The notes: generated from the sequence alone by a model not told the origin. Positions 7,982 to 17,216 are shown, counted from the stretch's first letter. The stretch: 64,000 nt of DNA from Opitutaceae bacterium (GCA_028284235.1 JANQSC010000023.1:1-64000); one strand, 5' to 3'. Translations and numbers: made by a program.

Positions 7982-9556
7982 CTAGCGCCCGTCGCCGGTG
8001 TAGGTGATTTTCCCGTCGACAGGAGCCTGGGGCCAAGGAGTGGTTCCAGGAGCCCATTCTTTGGGTTGCGTGGCTCGGATTTTCTCGACCGCCGCTTTGA
8101 CCCATTCCGGGGCGTTGGCGTTTTCCTCCTGTCCGTAGACCCAGGGAAGCGCGGGGGTCATGAGGCGGGACATGTCGGGCATGGGCGGGCGCTCCTCGCC
8201 GGCTTCCGCTACGCGTCGGGCGAGTTTGGCGACGATTTGCGGGTGTTTCGCGGCGATGTCCTCGGTTTCGCCCGGATCGACGGCGACGTTGTAGAGTTCT
8301 TCGCCGACGAGCTTGTAGTCGCCCATTCGTATGGCCGGAAAGCGAACGCTTCCGGACACTTCGTAAATGACTTCGTCGCGGGGACCGGGGGCTCCGTTGA
8401 AAATCGTATCGGTCATGTCGATACTGTCGACTGCGCGCTTCTGCTTGTGGCTGCCGCCGCCGAGAGTGATGAAAGTGCTGTAGAGGTCGACGATATGCAT
8501 GAGGGAGTCGTTGCTGGAGCCCGGCTCGATTTTCCCGGGCCAACGCAGAATACAGGGAACGCGCACGCCGCCTTCGTAGTTAGTGTTCTTGGTCCCGCGG
8601 TAGGGGGCGTTCATTTCGTCGCGGAGCCCGCCATTGTCGTTGGAGAAAATCACGAGTGTATTTTCGCCGTAGCCGTACTGGTCGACGGCTCCGACGATGC
8701 GGCCGACGGCGTCGTCGAGGCACTTGAGGGCGGCGTAGCGCTTTTCGTATTGGTCGGTGTATCGGGGGATTTCCTCGAGCGGCCCGTGCACGGCGTTGAA
8801 GGGGACGTAGAAAAAGAAGGGATCCGCTTTTTTGCGTTTGCCGGCGTTTTTCTTATACTGGGCGATGAGCCGCACGGTTTCGTTGGCGAAGAGGTCGGTG
8901 GCGTAGCCTTGCTCGTTGAGAGGCTCTTGGTCGCGATGCCAGTCGTAGACGGCGAAGCGGGCGGGGGCGTTGTGGGGGATAGTGTAGTTGTTGTAGTCGA
9001 TGCCCCAGGCGTAGTGGCCGTACTGATGCATGAAGCCTTGCCCCATGGGAAGGTGCTCCGGGAGCCATTCCCCGCAGTGCCATTTGCCGATGAGCCCAGT
9101 GACGTATCCGGCGTCGCGCAGCGCTTCTGCGATGGTTCGTTCATTTGTATCCAACGCGTGGATTCTTCGGGTTTCGTCGCCTTCCTCGTTGGTGGCTAAG
9201 GTGAGACCGAGCTTCTCGAGATAGCTGGGCTTGCCGAAGTCCTCGGAGCGCCAGTCGCTCCAAGTGCGGAAGGCGTAGCGGCCGGTGAGAAACGCTGCTC
9301 GCGTGGGGGCGCAGACGGCGTGGGTGTAGAATTGGGTGAGCGAAAGACCTTGGCGGCGCAACGCGTCGATGTGAGGCGTGAGTTCCGGGTCGCCTCCGTT
9401 GAAGCCCACTTCGTTCCACCCCATGTCGTCGGCGAGCATGAAGACGATGTTGGGGCGGGTGTTTTCGACCGCGGTTGCGGGGGTCGCGAGCAAGCCGCCA
9501 AGGAGGGCGACGAGGACAAGTACGAAGGGGGCTGAGTGAACGAAGGGGAGGCGCAT
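7982..9556 (-). CDS. Type I sulfatase (formylglycine-dependent), exported
   Basis: About 524 aa from the ATG at 9556, which gives a clean signal peptide (FVLVLVALLGGLLATPATA); another ATG at 9574 is possible, and the longer reading upstream looks non-coding. Metal-binding NIVFMLADDMGWNEVGFNGG follows, then the modification motif CAPTR with C82 as the formylglycine precursor and AAFLTGR after it. Further sulfatase features are GKWHCGEW and SNDNGGLRDEMNAPYRGTK. Periplasmic hydrolysis of sulfate esters, probably on algal or animal glycans. No sulfatase-maturating enzyme lies in the window. Subfamily and substrate cannot be fixed from sequence alone. Confidence 0.93.
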   Translation of the reverse strand: MRLPFVHSAPFVLVLVALLGGLLATPATAVENTRPNIVFMLADDMGWNEVGFNGGDPELTPHIDALRRQGLSLTQFYTHAVCAPTRAAFLTGRYAFRTWSDWRSEDFGKPSYLEKLGLTLATNEEGDETRRIHALDTNERTIAEALRDAGYVTGLIGKWHCGEWLPEHLPMGQGFMHQYGHYAWGIDYNNYTIPHNAPARFAVYDWHRDQEPLNEQGYATDLFANETVRLIAQYKKNAGKRKKADPFFFYVPFNAVHGPLEEIPRYTDQYEKRYAALKCLDDAVGRIVGAVDQYGYGENTLVIFSNDNGGLRDEMNAPYRGTKNTNYEGGVRVPCILRWPGKIEPGSSNDSLMHIVDLYSTFITLGGGSHKQKRAVDSIDMTDTIFNGAPGPRDEVIYEVSGSVRFPAIRMGDYKLVGEELYNVAVDPGETEDIAAKHPQIVAKLARRVAEAGEERPPMPDMSRLMTPALPWVYGQEENANAPEWVKAAVEKIRATQPKEWAPGTTPWPQAPVDGKITYTGDGR

Positions 9557-9874
9557 ATTCCGGCTAGTTGGCATCTTCCTCGTACAATAATGCGACTTTG
9601 TAAAATCCGAATTGGCGAAAACGCCAGATCGACGGGTGCTACGAGCCGTTCCGCGCCTGCGAATACGAGGCGACCGAGTGGCGGCTACACGTTGGGATTG
9701 ACCCATGACAAAGCTCTACGACGATAATCATTCGTTCATCTTAAGGTAATTAAATAATGGTAAATACCTATTATGGATTAGGGTATTACTAACAGTAAAG
9801 CAGTGGGTTGTCGATTTGAGGGGGAGTTCAGAAACACTAGTTCTGCACAAGGCATCTTTATAGTTACCTAATCG
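9557..9874. other. AT-rich divergent intergenic region
   Basis: 318 bases between the sulfatase (minus) and the di-heme peroxidase operon (plus). The right half (about 9720-9870) is markedly more AT-rich than its surroundings, as expected for a promoter region of the operon starting at 9875. TATAGT at about 9857 could be a -10 hexamer, but I see no convincing -35 partner. I do not support a coding call on either strand here. Confidence 0.4.
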
Positions 9875-10939
9875 ATGAAGGATAGACACCCCAGGAGGAG
9901 ATGGAATCTCGCGCTGATCTTCTTGCCGTTGACTTGCGGGGTACGCTTGTTCGGTGAGGTCGAGGCCCTTTCTCGAGAGGAAGTTCGAGAGTATTTTTCC
10001 ACGCCGGATCCGTTTGACATCGAGTACCCGGAAGACGTTGAGCCAGATGGCGCGGTCGTTTCGCTGGGCAAGGAGCTCTTCTTTGATAAGCTCCTGTCGT
10101 ACAACGAGACTCAGTCCTGCGCGACCTGCCACAATCCGGACCACGGTTTTAGCGATGGGCTGCGGTTCAGTTTAGGGGCGAATGGGGAGGCGCTTTCGCG
10201 CAACACGCCGCACCTCTACAATCTCGCATGGAACGTGACGTACTTTTGGGATGGTCGATCTGAAAGTTTGGAGGCCCAAGCCTTGGAGCCTATTCGGGCC
10301 GAAGGGGAAATGAACCTTCCTTTGGATACGCTGCTGGAACGGCTGAGGGGAGAGACGCGCTACGCGGCGCTGTTCAAAGAGGCGTTTGGAGATTCGAGTG
10401 TGACGCTCGATCGCGTGGGGGAAGCGATTGCTTCGTTCGAACGCTCTATCGTGGTCGATGACACTCCCTTTGATCGTTATTTGAGGGGAGACGAGAATGC
10501 GATTAGCGCGGCGTCCAAACGAGGGATGGCTTTGTTCGTAGGCAAGGCGGCCTGTATCAAGTGCCACGACGGCCCGAACTTCACTGACAACAGCTACCAC
10601 AATATCGGAGTGACGTTGACGGACGGAGGCCGGGGGAGCGTAGTCGGGGATGACACCTTGACGGGGGCGTTCAAGGTTCCGGGCCTGCGAAACATCCTGT
10701 ATTCGTCTCCTTACATGCATGACGGATCGCTCGGAACGCTGGAGGAAGTCGTTCGATTCTACAATCAAGGGGGACGCCACAAAGAGGTCGCCAACGAGCT
10801 AATACACCCGCTGAAGCTGACGGAGGACGAGATTCGCGACTTGGTGTCGTTCCTCGGCTCGCTAAACCAGCCCTATCTGGTGGACCGTCCCGATCACCGC
10901 CACTCGAACTCTCTAGTAAACTCCACCCACTTGAAATGA
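9875..10939 (+). CDS. Di-heme cytochrome c peroxidase / MauG-family protein
   Basis: 354 aa with an N-terminal hydrophobic export signal. Two c-type heme sites: CATCH at residues 82-86 and CIKCH at 227-231, the spacing of bacterial CcpA/MauG proteins. Between them are SLGKELFFDKLLS, GFSDGLRFSLG, RNTPHLYNLAWNVTYFWDGR and a conserved Phe/Trp-rich stretch. The C-terminal FKVPGLRNILYSSPYMHDGSLGTLEEVVRFYNQGG block includes the Met expected to serve one heme. It could reduce peroxide using electrons from the cupredoxin encoded next, or act MauG-like on a partner protein. First gene of a four-gene operon; its stop overlaps the next ATG by four bases. Confidence 0.92.
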   Translation: MKDRHPRRRWNLALIFLPLTCGVRLFGEVEALSREEVREYFSTPDPFDIEYPEDVEPDGAVVSLGKELFFDKLLSYNETQSCATCHNPDHGFSDGLRFSLGANGEALSRNTPHLYNLAWNVTYFWDGRSESLEAQALEPIRAEGEMNLPLDTLLERLRGETRYAALFKEAFGDSSVTLDRVGEAIASFERSIVVDDTPFDRYLRGDENAISAASKRGMALFVGKAACIKCHDGPNFTDNSYHNIGVTLTDGGRGSVVGDDTLTGAFKVPGLRNILYSSPYMHDGSLGTLEEVVRFYNQGGRHKEVANELIHPLKLTEDEIRDLVSFLGSLNQPYLVDRPDHRHSNSLVNSTHLK

Positions 10940-11559
10940 AGAAAACGTACTCAGCTCTATTGTTTTGCTTGGCGATGCCCAACCTGCTCTATCCCGGCGA
11001 TGTGACGGGTGTATTCACTTTCCCGGAACGCAAGCCTTTCGTAGCGCTTGTCTATTTCGCGGACGATCCCGGATCTGGTCCGGAGATGTGCGGTTCGCTT
11101 GACCAGAAGAACAAGGCGTTTTCAAAGCGCATTGTCACCGCAAAGACGGGCTGCGAAGTTACCTTCCTCAATTCGGACGAGATGCAGCACAACATTTTCG
11201 CTCTGAGCTCGGTTTCCGACGCGGCATTCGACGTGGGCCTGCTCCCTCCGGGCAAGACCAGTTCGGCCATCGTCGAGTGGGCGGAGGGCGAAGTCGTTCG
11301 GCTCGGGTGCAAGATCCATCCGAAGATGCGGAGCTACATTGCGAACGTGCCTTCCCGGTATTTCGCGGTGGTTTCATTCGAGGATGCGGACGGACCCTTC
11401 TCCTTTACGATATCCGACGTTCCGGACGAGTTGGATCAGGTGAAAGTGTGGTTTCCAAAGATGGACCCGATCGAATTGACGCTCGAGATGAATCGAGACC
11501 AGTCGATCGATGTTACGCGGAGGGACCAGTCGTACGGAACGCTTGAAATAAAACGATAG
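10936..11559 (+). CDS. Amicyanin-like cupredoxin, exported
   Basis: 207 aa with an N-terminal signal (MKKTYSALLFCLAMPNLLYPG). The middle is a cupredoxin with type 1 copper ligands: His in DEMQHNIFA, then the C-terminal ligand loop GCKIHPKM, giving Cys-x2-His-x2-Met. That short loop has the spacing of amicyanin (CTPHPFM) rather than plastocyanin. The C-terminal 60 or so residues (FSFTISDVPDELDQVKVWFPKM onward) form an extra beta-rich segment not found in small cupredoxins. Periplasmic electron carrier, probably for the di-heme protein whose gene it overlaps (ATGA). Amicyanin normally partners methylamine dehydrogenase; no such enzyme is encoded here. Confidence 0.82.
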   Translation: MKKTYSALLFCLAMPNLLYPGDVTGVFTFPERKPFVALVYFADDPGSGPEMCGSLDQKNKAFSKRIVTAKTGCEVTFLNSDEMQHNIFALSSVSDAAFDVGLLPPGKTSSAIVEWAEGEVVRLGCKIHPKMRSYIANVPSRYFAVVSFEDADGPFSFTISDVPDELDQVKVWFPKMDPIELTLEMNRDQSIDVTRRDQSYGTLEIKR

Positions 11560-11573
11560 AACGAAAACGACTG

Positions 11574-12218
11574 ATGGATACGAAGCGATTTAGTTTAGGC
11601 GGAAAAGCGACTCTCCTCGGCCGGAGCCGTTCGCTGGGCGCCGCGTTTCTCGGGCTCTTTGTGTGGTTCGCGAGCGCATCGTCGCTTAGCCTGAACGCTC
11701 CCGATTCCGAGTTTCCGTATCCAGCCCAATACGACAATCTTCTGAGGAACTACAAGTCAGGCTGGACCCAGTTGACGGAGTATCACCTATCCGGTCTGCA
11801 TTGGGACCAGTTTATTGTGGTATATATAAACAAAGATCCCATGACTTACTTTCACAACTACTTCGAGTTTCTCAAACAGCAGACGGACGGGTTCGACGAC
11901 GATTGGGACGATGAAGCCGATGCCAGCGATTTTCGCGCCTACGCGGAAGGCACGATTGTCTTGAAGGAGCACTACACCCCGCTGGACGGAAAGCCGGGTC
12001 CGCGGGAGCGACTGACCGCGATGGTGAAACGCGAGCCGGGCTACGATTCGAAGTTCGGCGACTGGCAGTACCTTTGGTTCGAGCCCGAAACGGGGGCGAT
12101 CGTAGCGGATGGGAACAGTTCGGATCCGCTTATTTTTAAAAGTTGCGTGGATTGCCACAGCGGGATTGCCGAGCGTGACTACATTTTCTCCACCGTGCCG
12201 GGAATTCCCGTGGAATAG
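11574..12218 (+). CDS. Cytochrome P460-like c-type heme protein
   Basis: 214 aa, exported (hydrophobic AAFLGLFVWFASASSLSL). The second half fits the cytochrome P460 family: AYAEGTIVLKEHY, AMVKREPGYDSKFGDWQYLWFEPETGAIV, then a heme site CVDCH at residues 191-195 near the C-terminus with the following AERDYIFSTV. P460 proteins oxidise hydroxylamine or nitric oxide through a Lys-crosslinked heme; close relatives without the crosslink bind ligands or have peroxidase activity. Whether the crosslink forms here cannot be seen. The gene sits 14 bases after the cupredoxin and 26 before a chemoreceptor, so it may be the ligand-sensing or ligand-consuming member of the operon. Confidence 0.75.
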   Translation: MDTKRFSLGGKATLLGRSRSLGAAFLGLFVWFASASSLSLNAPDSEFPYPAQYDNLLRNYKSGWTQLTEYHLSGLHWDQFIVVYINKDPMTYFHNYFEFLKQQTDGFDDDWDDEADASDFRAYAEGTIVLKEHYTPLDGKPGPRERLTAMVKREPGYDSKFGDWQYLWFEPETGAIVADGNSSDPLIFKSCVDCHSGIAERDYIFSTVPGIPVE

Positions 12219-12244
12219 ACCCCTCCCGTAGTCCAGCAACGCTC

Positions 12245-13987
12245 ATGAACAAACTTCTCCGACTCAGTCTCGCAGCGAAAATCGTCCTCTTGTCGATCCT
12301 CGCGATATTCATCGCGGTTTCGAGCAGTTTGACGCTTTCGTTGAGAGAGGTGGGAGTCGCGAGCGACCGGGACATTAGTCGCAGTTTGAGTCGCTCGCAA
12401 AATCACGCCTTATTGTATCTAGAAAATCTTTACAAAGACGCGGGGGCGAAAGCGGCACTTGTAGGGGAGCTGCCGATTATATCGACCGTGGTCGAGAGCG
12501 AGGACCGAGCGACGATTGTCGACGCGGTTAGCGAGTACGTGGAGGCGTTGCGAGCGGACGAGGTTGCTGTTTACGATTCGTTTGGACACCGGCTCGCCGT
12601 GGTGGGCGCTTCTGGAGACCGCTCGGACTGGGAGGGGCAGGAGTCGCTGGGCGAGACTTTGCCGCGCTTGCTGGAGTCGAGCCTGGAAAGGATTGGCGAT
12701 AAGATCGCCGCGGTCGGGGTCGCTCCGATTGGCAATCCGGAAGCGCCGGAAGGGACGATCGTTTCTTTGCGATATGTCGACGAGGAAATCATCGTCGCTT
12801 TGGAAACTCAGACTGGAACGCGGATCGACATCGAGTTGCAGTCTTCGGGCGCCGGGAGAGGTGGCTGGAACGAAACGCATTTTCGCGAATCGAGCGCGGC
12901 CCTGAGGGATCATTCCGGATTACCCATCGGCACGTTGACGGTGCGTGTATCCACGGAAGAAGCGCGCCAGGTGGCGAACCATATCATTTTCGATTTGCTT
13001 ATTTCCGGCACGATCGCGGTAGTGTTTTCCGTCGTCCTGACCCTCTTCGGTTCGCGCCGGCTTTTGGATCCGATAATCCAGTCGGTCGATTCGATAAAAA
13101 AAACCTCATCCCAGTTGAGAACGTCGGGAGAGAATTTGAGCGGTTCGATTTCGGAGATCATGGACGCGACCCAGTCGCAAACGAGGGAGTTGCGTCTCGC
13201 GACCCAGTTCTTGAGCGATGTCTCGGCGTCGAGCGAACAAAGTATGGATGTCGCGAAACGGACCACCGAAATATCGGACGAAGCGAATCAACTGTCTCAC
13301 AGCGGCGCGGAGGCGATGCGTGAAATGAACACGGCCATGGAGGAGATTTACAACAGCAACAAGCAGGTGGCCTCCATCACCGGAGTGATCAACGAGATCG
13401 CGTTCCAGACGAATATACTCGCCCTCAACGCTGCGGTTGAAGCGACTCGAGCGGGAGAGGCGGGGTCTGGATTCGCGGTTGTCGCTGAGGAAGTGAGAGC
13501 GCTTGCCCACAAGTCCGCGAACGCCGCGGAAGAAATCACAACGATTGTGGAAAAGGGTTACAAGCGGGCCGAAGAAGGCAAAGTGATTTCGGAAAACGTG
13601 GACGCTGCGTTCGTGTCTATAGCGGAGATCGTGGAGACGATCAACGAGCAGATTGCTCAGGTCTCGCGGGCGAGCGTGACGCAAACCGCGGAAATAAAGA
13701 ACCTCTATAAGAAAGTTGAATACACGGAGCAGGCTGCGAAAACGGTCGAATGTTTGGCGAATCGAGAGCTCAGCGCGAGCGACGCTCTCATTGGCAATGC
13801 TCAGGATTTGGACGAGCGCATGGCCCGGATCTCAAGCCTCATTCTGGGCGATCGGAAAGCGAAGCGGGTGGGGCGCCCAGTCTCTGAACCCGAGTTGCCG
13901 AAGCCGGCAGCTCCGGTCGAGGTTCGCTCGGATTCTCGTCCCTTTGTGGGGGACTCGGTTTCGTCGAACCGGATCCTGTGGAGCTAG
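12245..13987 (+). CDS. Methyl-accepting chemotaxis protein
   Basis: 580 aa. TM1 near residues 12-31, a periplasmic sensor region to about residue 235, TM2 (FDLLISGTIAVVFSVVLTLF), then a long cytoplasmic coiled coil. The signalling tip is NEIAFQTNILALNAAVEATR followed by AGEAGSGFAVVAEEVR, at about residues 382-418, matching the MCP consensus. No clear HAMP domain follows TM2, and there is no CheR-binding NWETF-type pentapeptide at the C-terminus; the tail is a Pro-rich linker. The sensor region is not recognisable as a specific Cache or four-helix domain. Co-transcription with three periplasmic redox proteins suggests that it reports on their redox or ligand state. Confidence 0.9.
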   Translation: MNKLLRLSLAAKIVLLSILAIFIAVSSSLTLSLREVGVASDRDISRSLSRSQNHALLYLENLYKDAGAKAALVGELPIISTVVESEDRATIVDAVSEYVEALRADEVAVYDSFGHRLAVVGASGDRSDWEGQESLGETLPRLLESSLERIGDKIAAVGVAPIGNPEAPEGTIVSLRYVDEEIIVALETQTGTRIDIELQSSGAGRGGWNETHFRESSAALRDHSGLPIGTLTVRVSTEEARQVANHIIFDLLISGTIAVVFSVVLTLFGSRRLLDPIIQSVDSIKKTSSQLRTSGENLSGSISEIMDATQSQTRELRLATQFLSDVSASSEQSMDVAKRTTEISDEANQLSHSGAEAMREMNTAMEEIYNSNKQVASITGVINEIAFQTNILALNAAVEATRAGEAGSGFAVVAEEVRALAHKSANAAEEITTIVEKGYKRAEEGKVISENVDAAFVSIAEIVETINEQIAQVSRASVTQTAEIKNLYKKVEYTEQAAKTVECLANRELSASDALIGNAQDLDERMARISSLILGDRKAKRVGRPVSEPELPKPAAPVEVRSDSRPFVGDSVSSNRILWS

Positions 13988-13989
13988 CT

Positions 13990-15411
13990 TCAAGCTGAAT
14001 TGGTTCCGATCGCGTACAGTTCCTCTGCGCAGCGTCGCAGGGTGGATCGCAGTGTCGAGTAGGGTTCCCCGTAGCTGTCGAGGAGGCCCGAATGTTGTCG
14101 GGCCTGTTTACGGGCGATTTGGTTGGTGGCGTCGATGAGGCCGCAGTAGTGCCAGCCCACGAATTCCGGGCGGGCGAAGGCATTTCGAAAAAACTCCTCG
14201 GTCCAGACGGTTCGCTGCTCCAGCGTGTCGGCGACTGGACCGAACGGGCGCGGCATGGTGTCGGTGATCATGGTGAAGGCGGAGTCGCCGTTGATGAAGG
14301 GGGTATCCACGATTTTCGACCAGCGATCGAGGCCCGGCTTTTGCACTTCGTAGCGGGCGTACATTTGGTAGAGGACCAAATCGGTGTATCGAGTGGTGGT
14401 CCGCAGGACGGTGTCGAGGGAGTCGGTGTTGGCGTTGAGCTTGTCGCCGATGAACATATGGTTCGGGTCGTGGCGTCGAATCGCGTCGCGGGCCGACTTG
14501 TAGTACTGGGCGACTACTGTCTGTAGAAACGCGGTGTTGTCGCGCGTCTCGTTGGCGTTGGACAAATCGGTATAAGGGCGCCAGTCGACGGCGGTTGCGA
14601 GCGCGTTGAACGATTGGAACCGGGTGTCGTAGGTCGTATTGAAATCGGCAATACGATCGTTGTACAATGTTCGCATGACCCGAATGTAGGCTTGTTTACC
14701 TGGGGCGTTCGATCCGAGATTGCGGAGGCGACGCGGCCAGCCGATACGCGAAGGGCGCCGGGCGCCGCCGATGACGTCGGGCCGTTCGCGGCAGTCCTCC
14801 TCGGTGAGTAAAGGGCAGTCGGTCATTGTGTATCCGATGAGGTAGGAGTCTTCCTTCAGCGGCGCGGCGATGTCGCTGGCCAGCTTCTCGCAGCGGCTTT
14901 CGAATTCGGGCGCGAACACGTCGAGAAAGTTCTCGTCCGGGATGTCCGTCTGCCAATGGGGGATGTCGACGAACTGGATCGGCTGCATGTAGGGGACTTC
15001 GGGCCAGGGCCGATTGACGATGGGGAGGGCGTTGTGGACGCCAACGGTGTTGAACCCGTAGTCCTCGCAGGTTTGCAGAAACCACTTTCTCAGTGCCGGG
15101 GCGAATTGCGAATAATCGTCGATATTCTCGAGGCCGAGCCGCTTTTGCCAGGCGGACCGATTGTGCGCTTGCCGAAAGAGGTCGGAGTGCAGGTGATTGA
15201 TTCCGAAGCTGAGGAAGGCGTGGCCGTCGGGAGTGACGAGCCACCAGCGCTGGTCTTTCGCGACGCGAAAGAAGCCGGTCGGCCGAAACCGCTTTCCCTT
15301 CCAGCCGCCGTACCGGTCCAGGCCGGTTGAACTCTTCCGCTGTCCGTGGGACAAGAAGCGACTACCAGCGGCGGTGGCCAGGAGCGCTTTGATGGATTCA
15401 CGACGGTTCAT
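13990..15411 (-). CDS. Agarase/GH50-like TIM-barrel protein with altered catalytic positions
   Basis: 473 aa with a Tat-like N-terminus (MNRRESIKALLATAAG). The N-terminal FFRVAKDQRWWLVTPDGHAFLSFGIN block and the C-terminal FVGWHYCGLIDATN resemble beta-agarase-like (GH50-type, clan GH-A) enzymes. Where clan GH-A has Asn-Glu, the strand-4 acid/base site, this protein reads YTMTDCP (D198, C199). Where the nucleophile Glu is expected it reads FINGDSAF (D376). If the alignment is right, both catalytic Glu are missing, so the protein may bind rather than cleave glycans or use different chemistry. Convergent with the chemoreceptor, two bases apart. The family call is tentative. Confidence 0.55.
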   Translation of the reverse strand: MNRRESIKALLATAAGSRFLSHGQRKSSTGLDRYGGWKGKRFRPTGFFRVAKDQRWWLVTPDGHAFLSFGINHLHSDLFRQAHNRSAWQKRLGLENIDDYSQFAPALRKWFLQTCEDYGFNTVGVHNALPIVNRPWPEVPYMQPIQFVDIPHWQTDIPDENFLDVFAPEFESRCEKLASDIAAPLKEDSYLIGYTMTDCPLLTEEDCRERPDVIGGARRPSRIGWPRRLRNLGSNAPGKQAYIRVMRTLYNDRIADFNTTYDTRFQSFNALATAVDWRPYTDLSNANETRDNTAFLQTVVAQYYKSARDAIRRHDPNHMFIGDKLNANTDSLDTVLRTTTRYTDLVLYQMYARYEVQKPGLDRWSKIVDTPFINGDSAFTMITDTMPRPFGPVADTLEQRTVWTEEFFRNAFARPEFVGWHYCGLIDATNQIARKQARQHSGLLDSYGEPYSTLRSTLRRCAEELYAIGTNSA

Positions 15412-15542
15412 TGCCCGTTAATATGCGTGCGAACGGACGATTGTCGAAAGATTACGGCTTTGAATGTCTGAATTGCGTTCCCGGAAACGACTTGCGCCAC
15501 CTTTGACTTGTCGTTCCCGGGGGCTTGAGGCAGGTTCCTGTC

Positions 15543-16916
15543 GTGCCCCATAAAATCAAGTACGCCGTTTGTTCGCTCTTTGCCGCCATCGCGGCGAATC
15601 TCAATCTCAACGCGGAGGATACGCTCCCCAACCTGGTTGTTTTTCTTACCGACGACATGGGCCGGGCGGAGAGCTCGGTCTACGGGTCGGACGAAGTCGC
15701 GACTCCGACCATGGACATGCTCGCGGGGAAAGGGATGGTGTTCGACGAGGCCTACGTGGCGTCGCCCTCCTGCTGCCCGAACCGTTATTCGTTGTTGACG
15801 GGTTTGATGCCCGCCCGCCACGGAGCGCACCCGAATCACAGCCAGGTCAAGTCGGGGACGGAGTTTCTGCTGCCGATTCTGCAGGAACGCGGCTACGAAG
15901 TCGCCTCCTTTGGAAAAGTGGCCCACGGGCGGAGGGAAACTCCGGGAATCGACTTCATTTCGAATCCCCCGGTGGAAATGTCCAAGAATGTGGATACATG
16001 GTTTGCCGCGCGCGAACGCGAAGGCCCGGTTTGTCTGCTCGTCGGCGATCGGCGCCCGCATGTAGCCTGGTCGCAGGAATCGACCTACGACCCCGGCGAA
16101 GTGACCTTGCCGGCTTACCTGGTCGATACGCCGGAAACGCGCTCGCACTGGGCCCGGTATCTGACGGATATCACGGGGATGGACGAGGAAATGGGGCGGA
16201 TCTACACCATCGCGGAGCGTGAGTTCGGCGAGAATTTCCTCTTTCTCTTCACGAGCGACCACGGTGGCCAATGGGCGCGGGGCAAGTGGAACCTATACGA
16301 GACGGGAACGCGTATCCCTTTGATTGTTACGTGGGCTGGCCAGATTGAGGGCGGAACGCGGACCAACGCCTGGGTGAGCTGGGTGGATATGATTCCGACC
16401 CTGATTGACGCCGCCGGCGCGAAGGTCCCCAGTGGGATCGACGGGAAATCGTTTCTTCCAGTTCTGAGGGGGCAGAGGGAAACGCACCGCGACAAGCTGT
16501 TCACGACGCATACCGGCGATGGGGTGATGAATATTTTCCCCATTCGCAGCGTGCGGATCGGGAAGTACAAGTTTATCCACAATTTGCGTTCCGACGCGTA
16601 TTTCACGAACCATTCCGATCGCCTGCGAAAAGACGGGGCGGGCGCGTATTGGGATTCTTGGGACGAGGCTGCGAAGTCGGATCCGGCCGCGGCCGCCTTG
16701 ATCCGAAGCTACTATACACGTGAGGAGTTCGAGCTCTTCGATTTGGATGCGGATCCGATGGAGTACGACAACTTGGCCCGCAACCCCGAGTACCGGGATG
16801 TCATGACGCGTTTGCAGGGTGAGTTGGCAGCGTGGGCGGAGTCGCAGGGCGATACGCTGCTCCCGCACCGCGACCCGTACCTGACCAACGAGCCGATTCC
16901 CGATCTAAGACCGTAG
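15543..16916 (+). CDS. Type I sulfatase, exported
   Basis: About 457 aa from the GTG at 15543; an in-frame TTG at 15525 would add six residues. Signal peptide IKYAVCSLFAAIAANLNLNA, then LVVFLTDDMGRAESSVYG with the metal-binding Asp pair. The maturation motif is CCPNR (C77 to R81), with C77 the predicted formylglycine and a second Cys in the variable position, followed by YSLLTGLMPARHG. Later blocks GDRRPHVAWS and FTSDHGGQWARGKWNLYETGTRIP resemble iduronate-2-sulfatase-like and choline-sulfatase-like groups. Probably acts on glycan sulfate esters in the periplasm. Followed by a family A repeat, then another sulfatase on the same strand. Confidence 0.93.
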   Translation: MPHKIKYAVCSLFAAIAANLNLNAEDTLPNLVVFLTDDMGRAESSVYGSDEVATPTMDMLAGKGMVFDEAYVASPSCCPNRYSLLTGLMPARHGAHPNHSQVKSGTEFLLPILQERGYEVASFGKVAHGRRETPGIDFISNPPVEMSKNVDTWFAAREREGPVCLLVGDRRPHVAWSQESTYDPGEVTLPAYLVDTPETRSHWARYLTDITGMDEEMGRIYTIAEREFGENFLFLFTSDHGGQWARGKWNLYETGTRIPLIVTWAGQIEGGTRTNAWVSWVDMIPTLIDAAGAKVPSGIDGKSFLPVLRGQRETHRDKLFTTHTGDGVMNIFPIRSVRIGKYKFIHNLRSDAYFTNHSDRLRKDGAGAYWDSWDEAAKSDPAAAALIRSYYTREEFELFDLDADPMEYDNLARNPEYRDVMTRLQGELAAWAESQGDTLLPHRDPYLTNEPIPDLRP

Positions 16917-16922
16917 GCGATA

Positions 16923-17087
16923 TTTTTTAACAGGATGCGTTCACCCGTAAAACGGGTTCACTTGCTTGATCCCGTCCCGTCAGACGGGTCGGGAACTTGA
17001 TGTTCTCGAACTTTGAAGATCATCAAGCTCCCGCCTTGGCGGGATCAAGTAGCCCCGATTGCGTCGGGGCGTATCCTGTTAAAAATA
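16923..17087. repeat. Family A composite palindromic repeat
   Basis: Outer arms TTTTTTAACAGGATGCG and CGTATCCTGTTAAAAAT pair across about 165 bases with one mismatch in the core. Inside are nested inverted repeats: ACCCGTAAAACGGGT, CCCGTC... GACGGG, GAACTTGATGTTC, and CATCAAGCTCCCGCCTTGGCGGG. It fills the gap between two co-directional sulfatase genes. A long stem-loop in RNA is predicted from the arms; a terminator or mRNA stabiliser role is possible. Confidence 0.75.
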
Positions 17088-17216
17088 ACTAATCCCGCTA
17101 GATTCTCATGTTTTGAGCTCTACTTTAAGTCATCCTGTTTTCGAGATTGATTGATCCCTCGCGCGCGTCTGTAGTGTCGTCCTGGCTTCAAAGCCGTTGA
17201 TATCCCGATTGTCCCG

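Noticed and set aside
7982..9556. Local sulfatase-maturating enzyme to accompany five sulfatases
   Set aside because: No radical SAM anSME or FGE-type gene is present; the only radical SAM protein is HemN, with its own diagnostic Cys pattern.
9728..10144. Minus-strand frame overlapping the start of the di-heme peroxidase
   Set aside because: Starts inside the peroxidase coding sequence and ends in AT-rich promoter-like DNA; no motifs.
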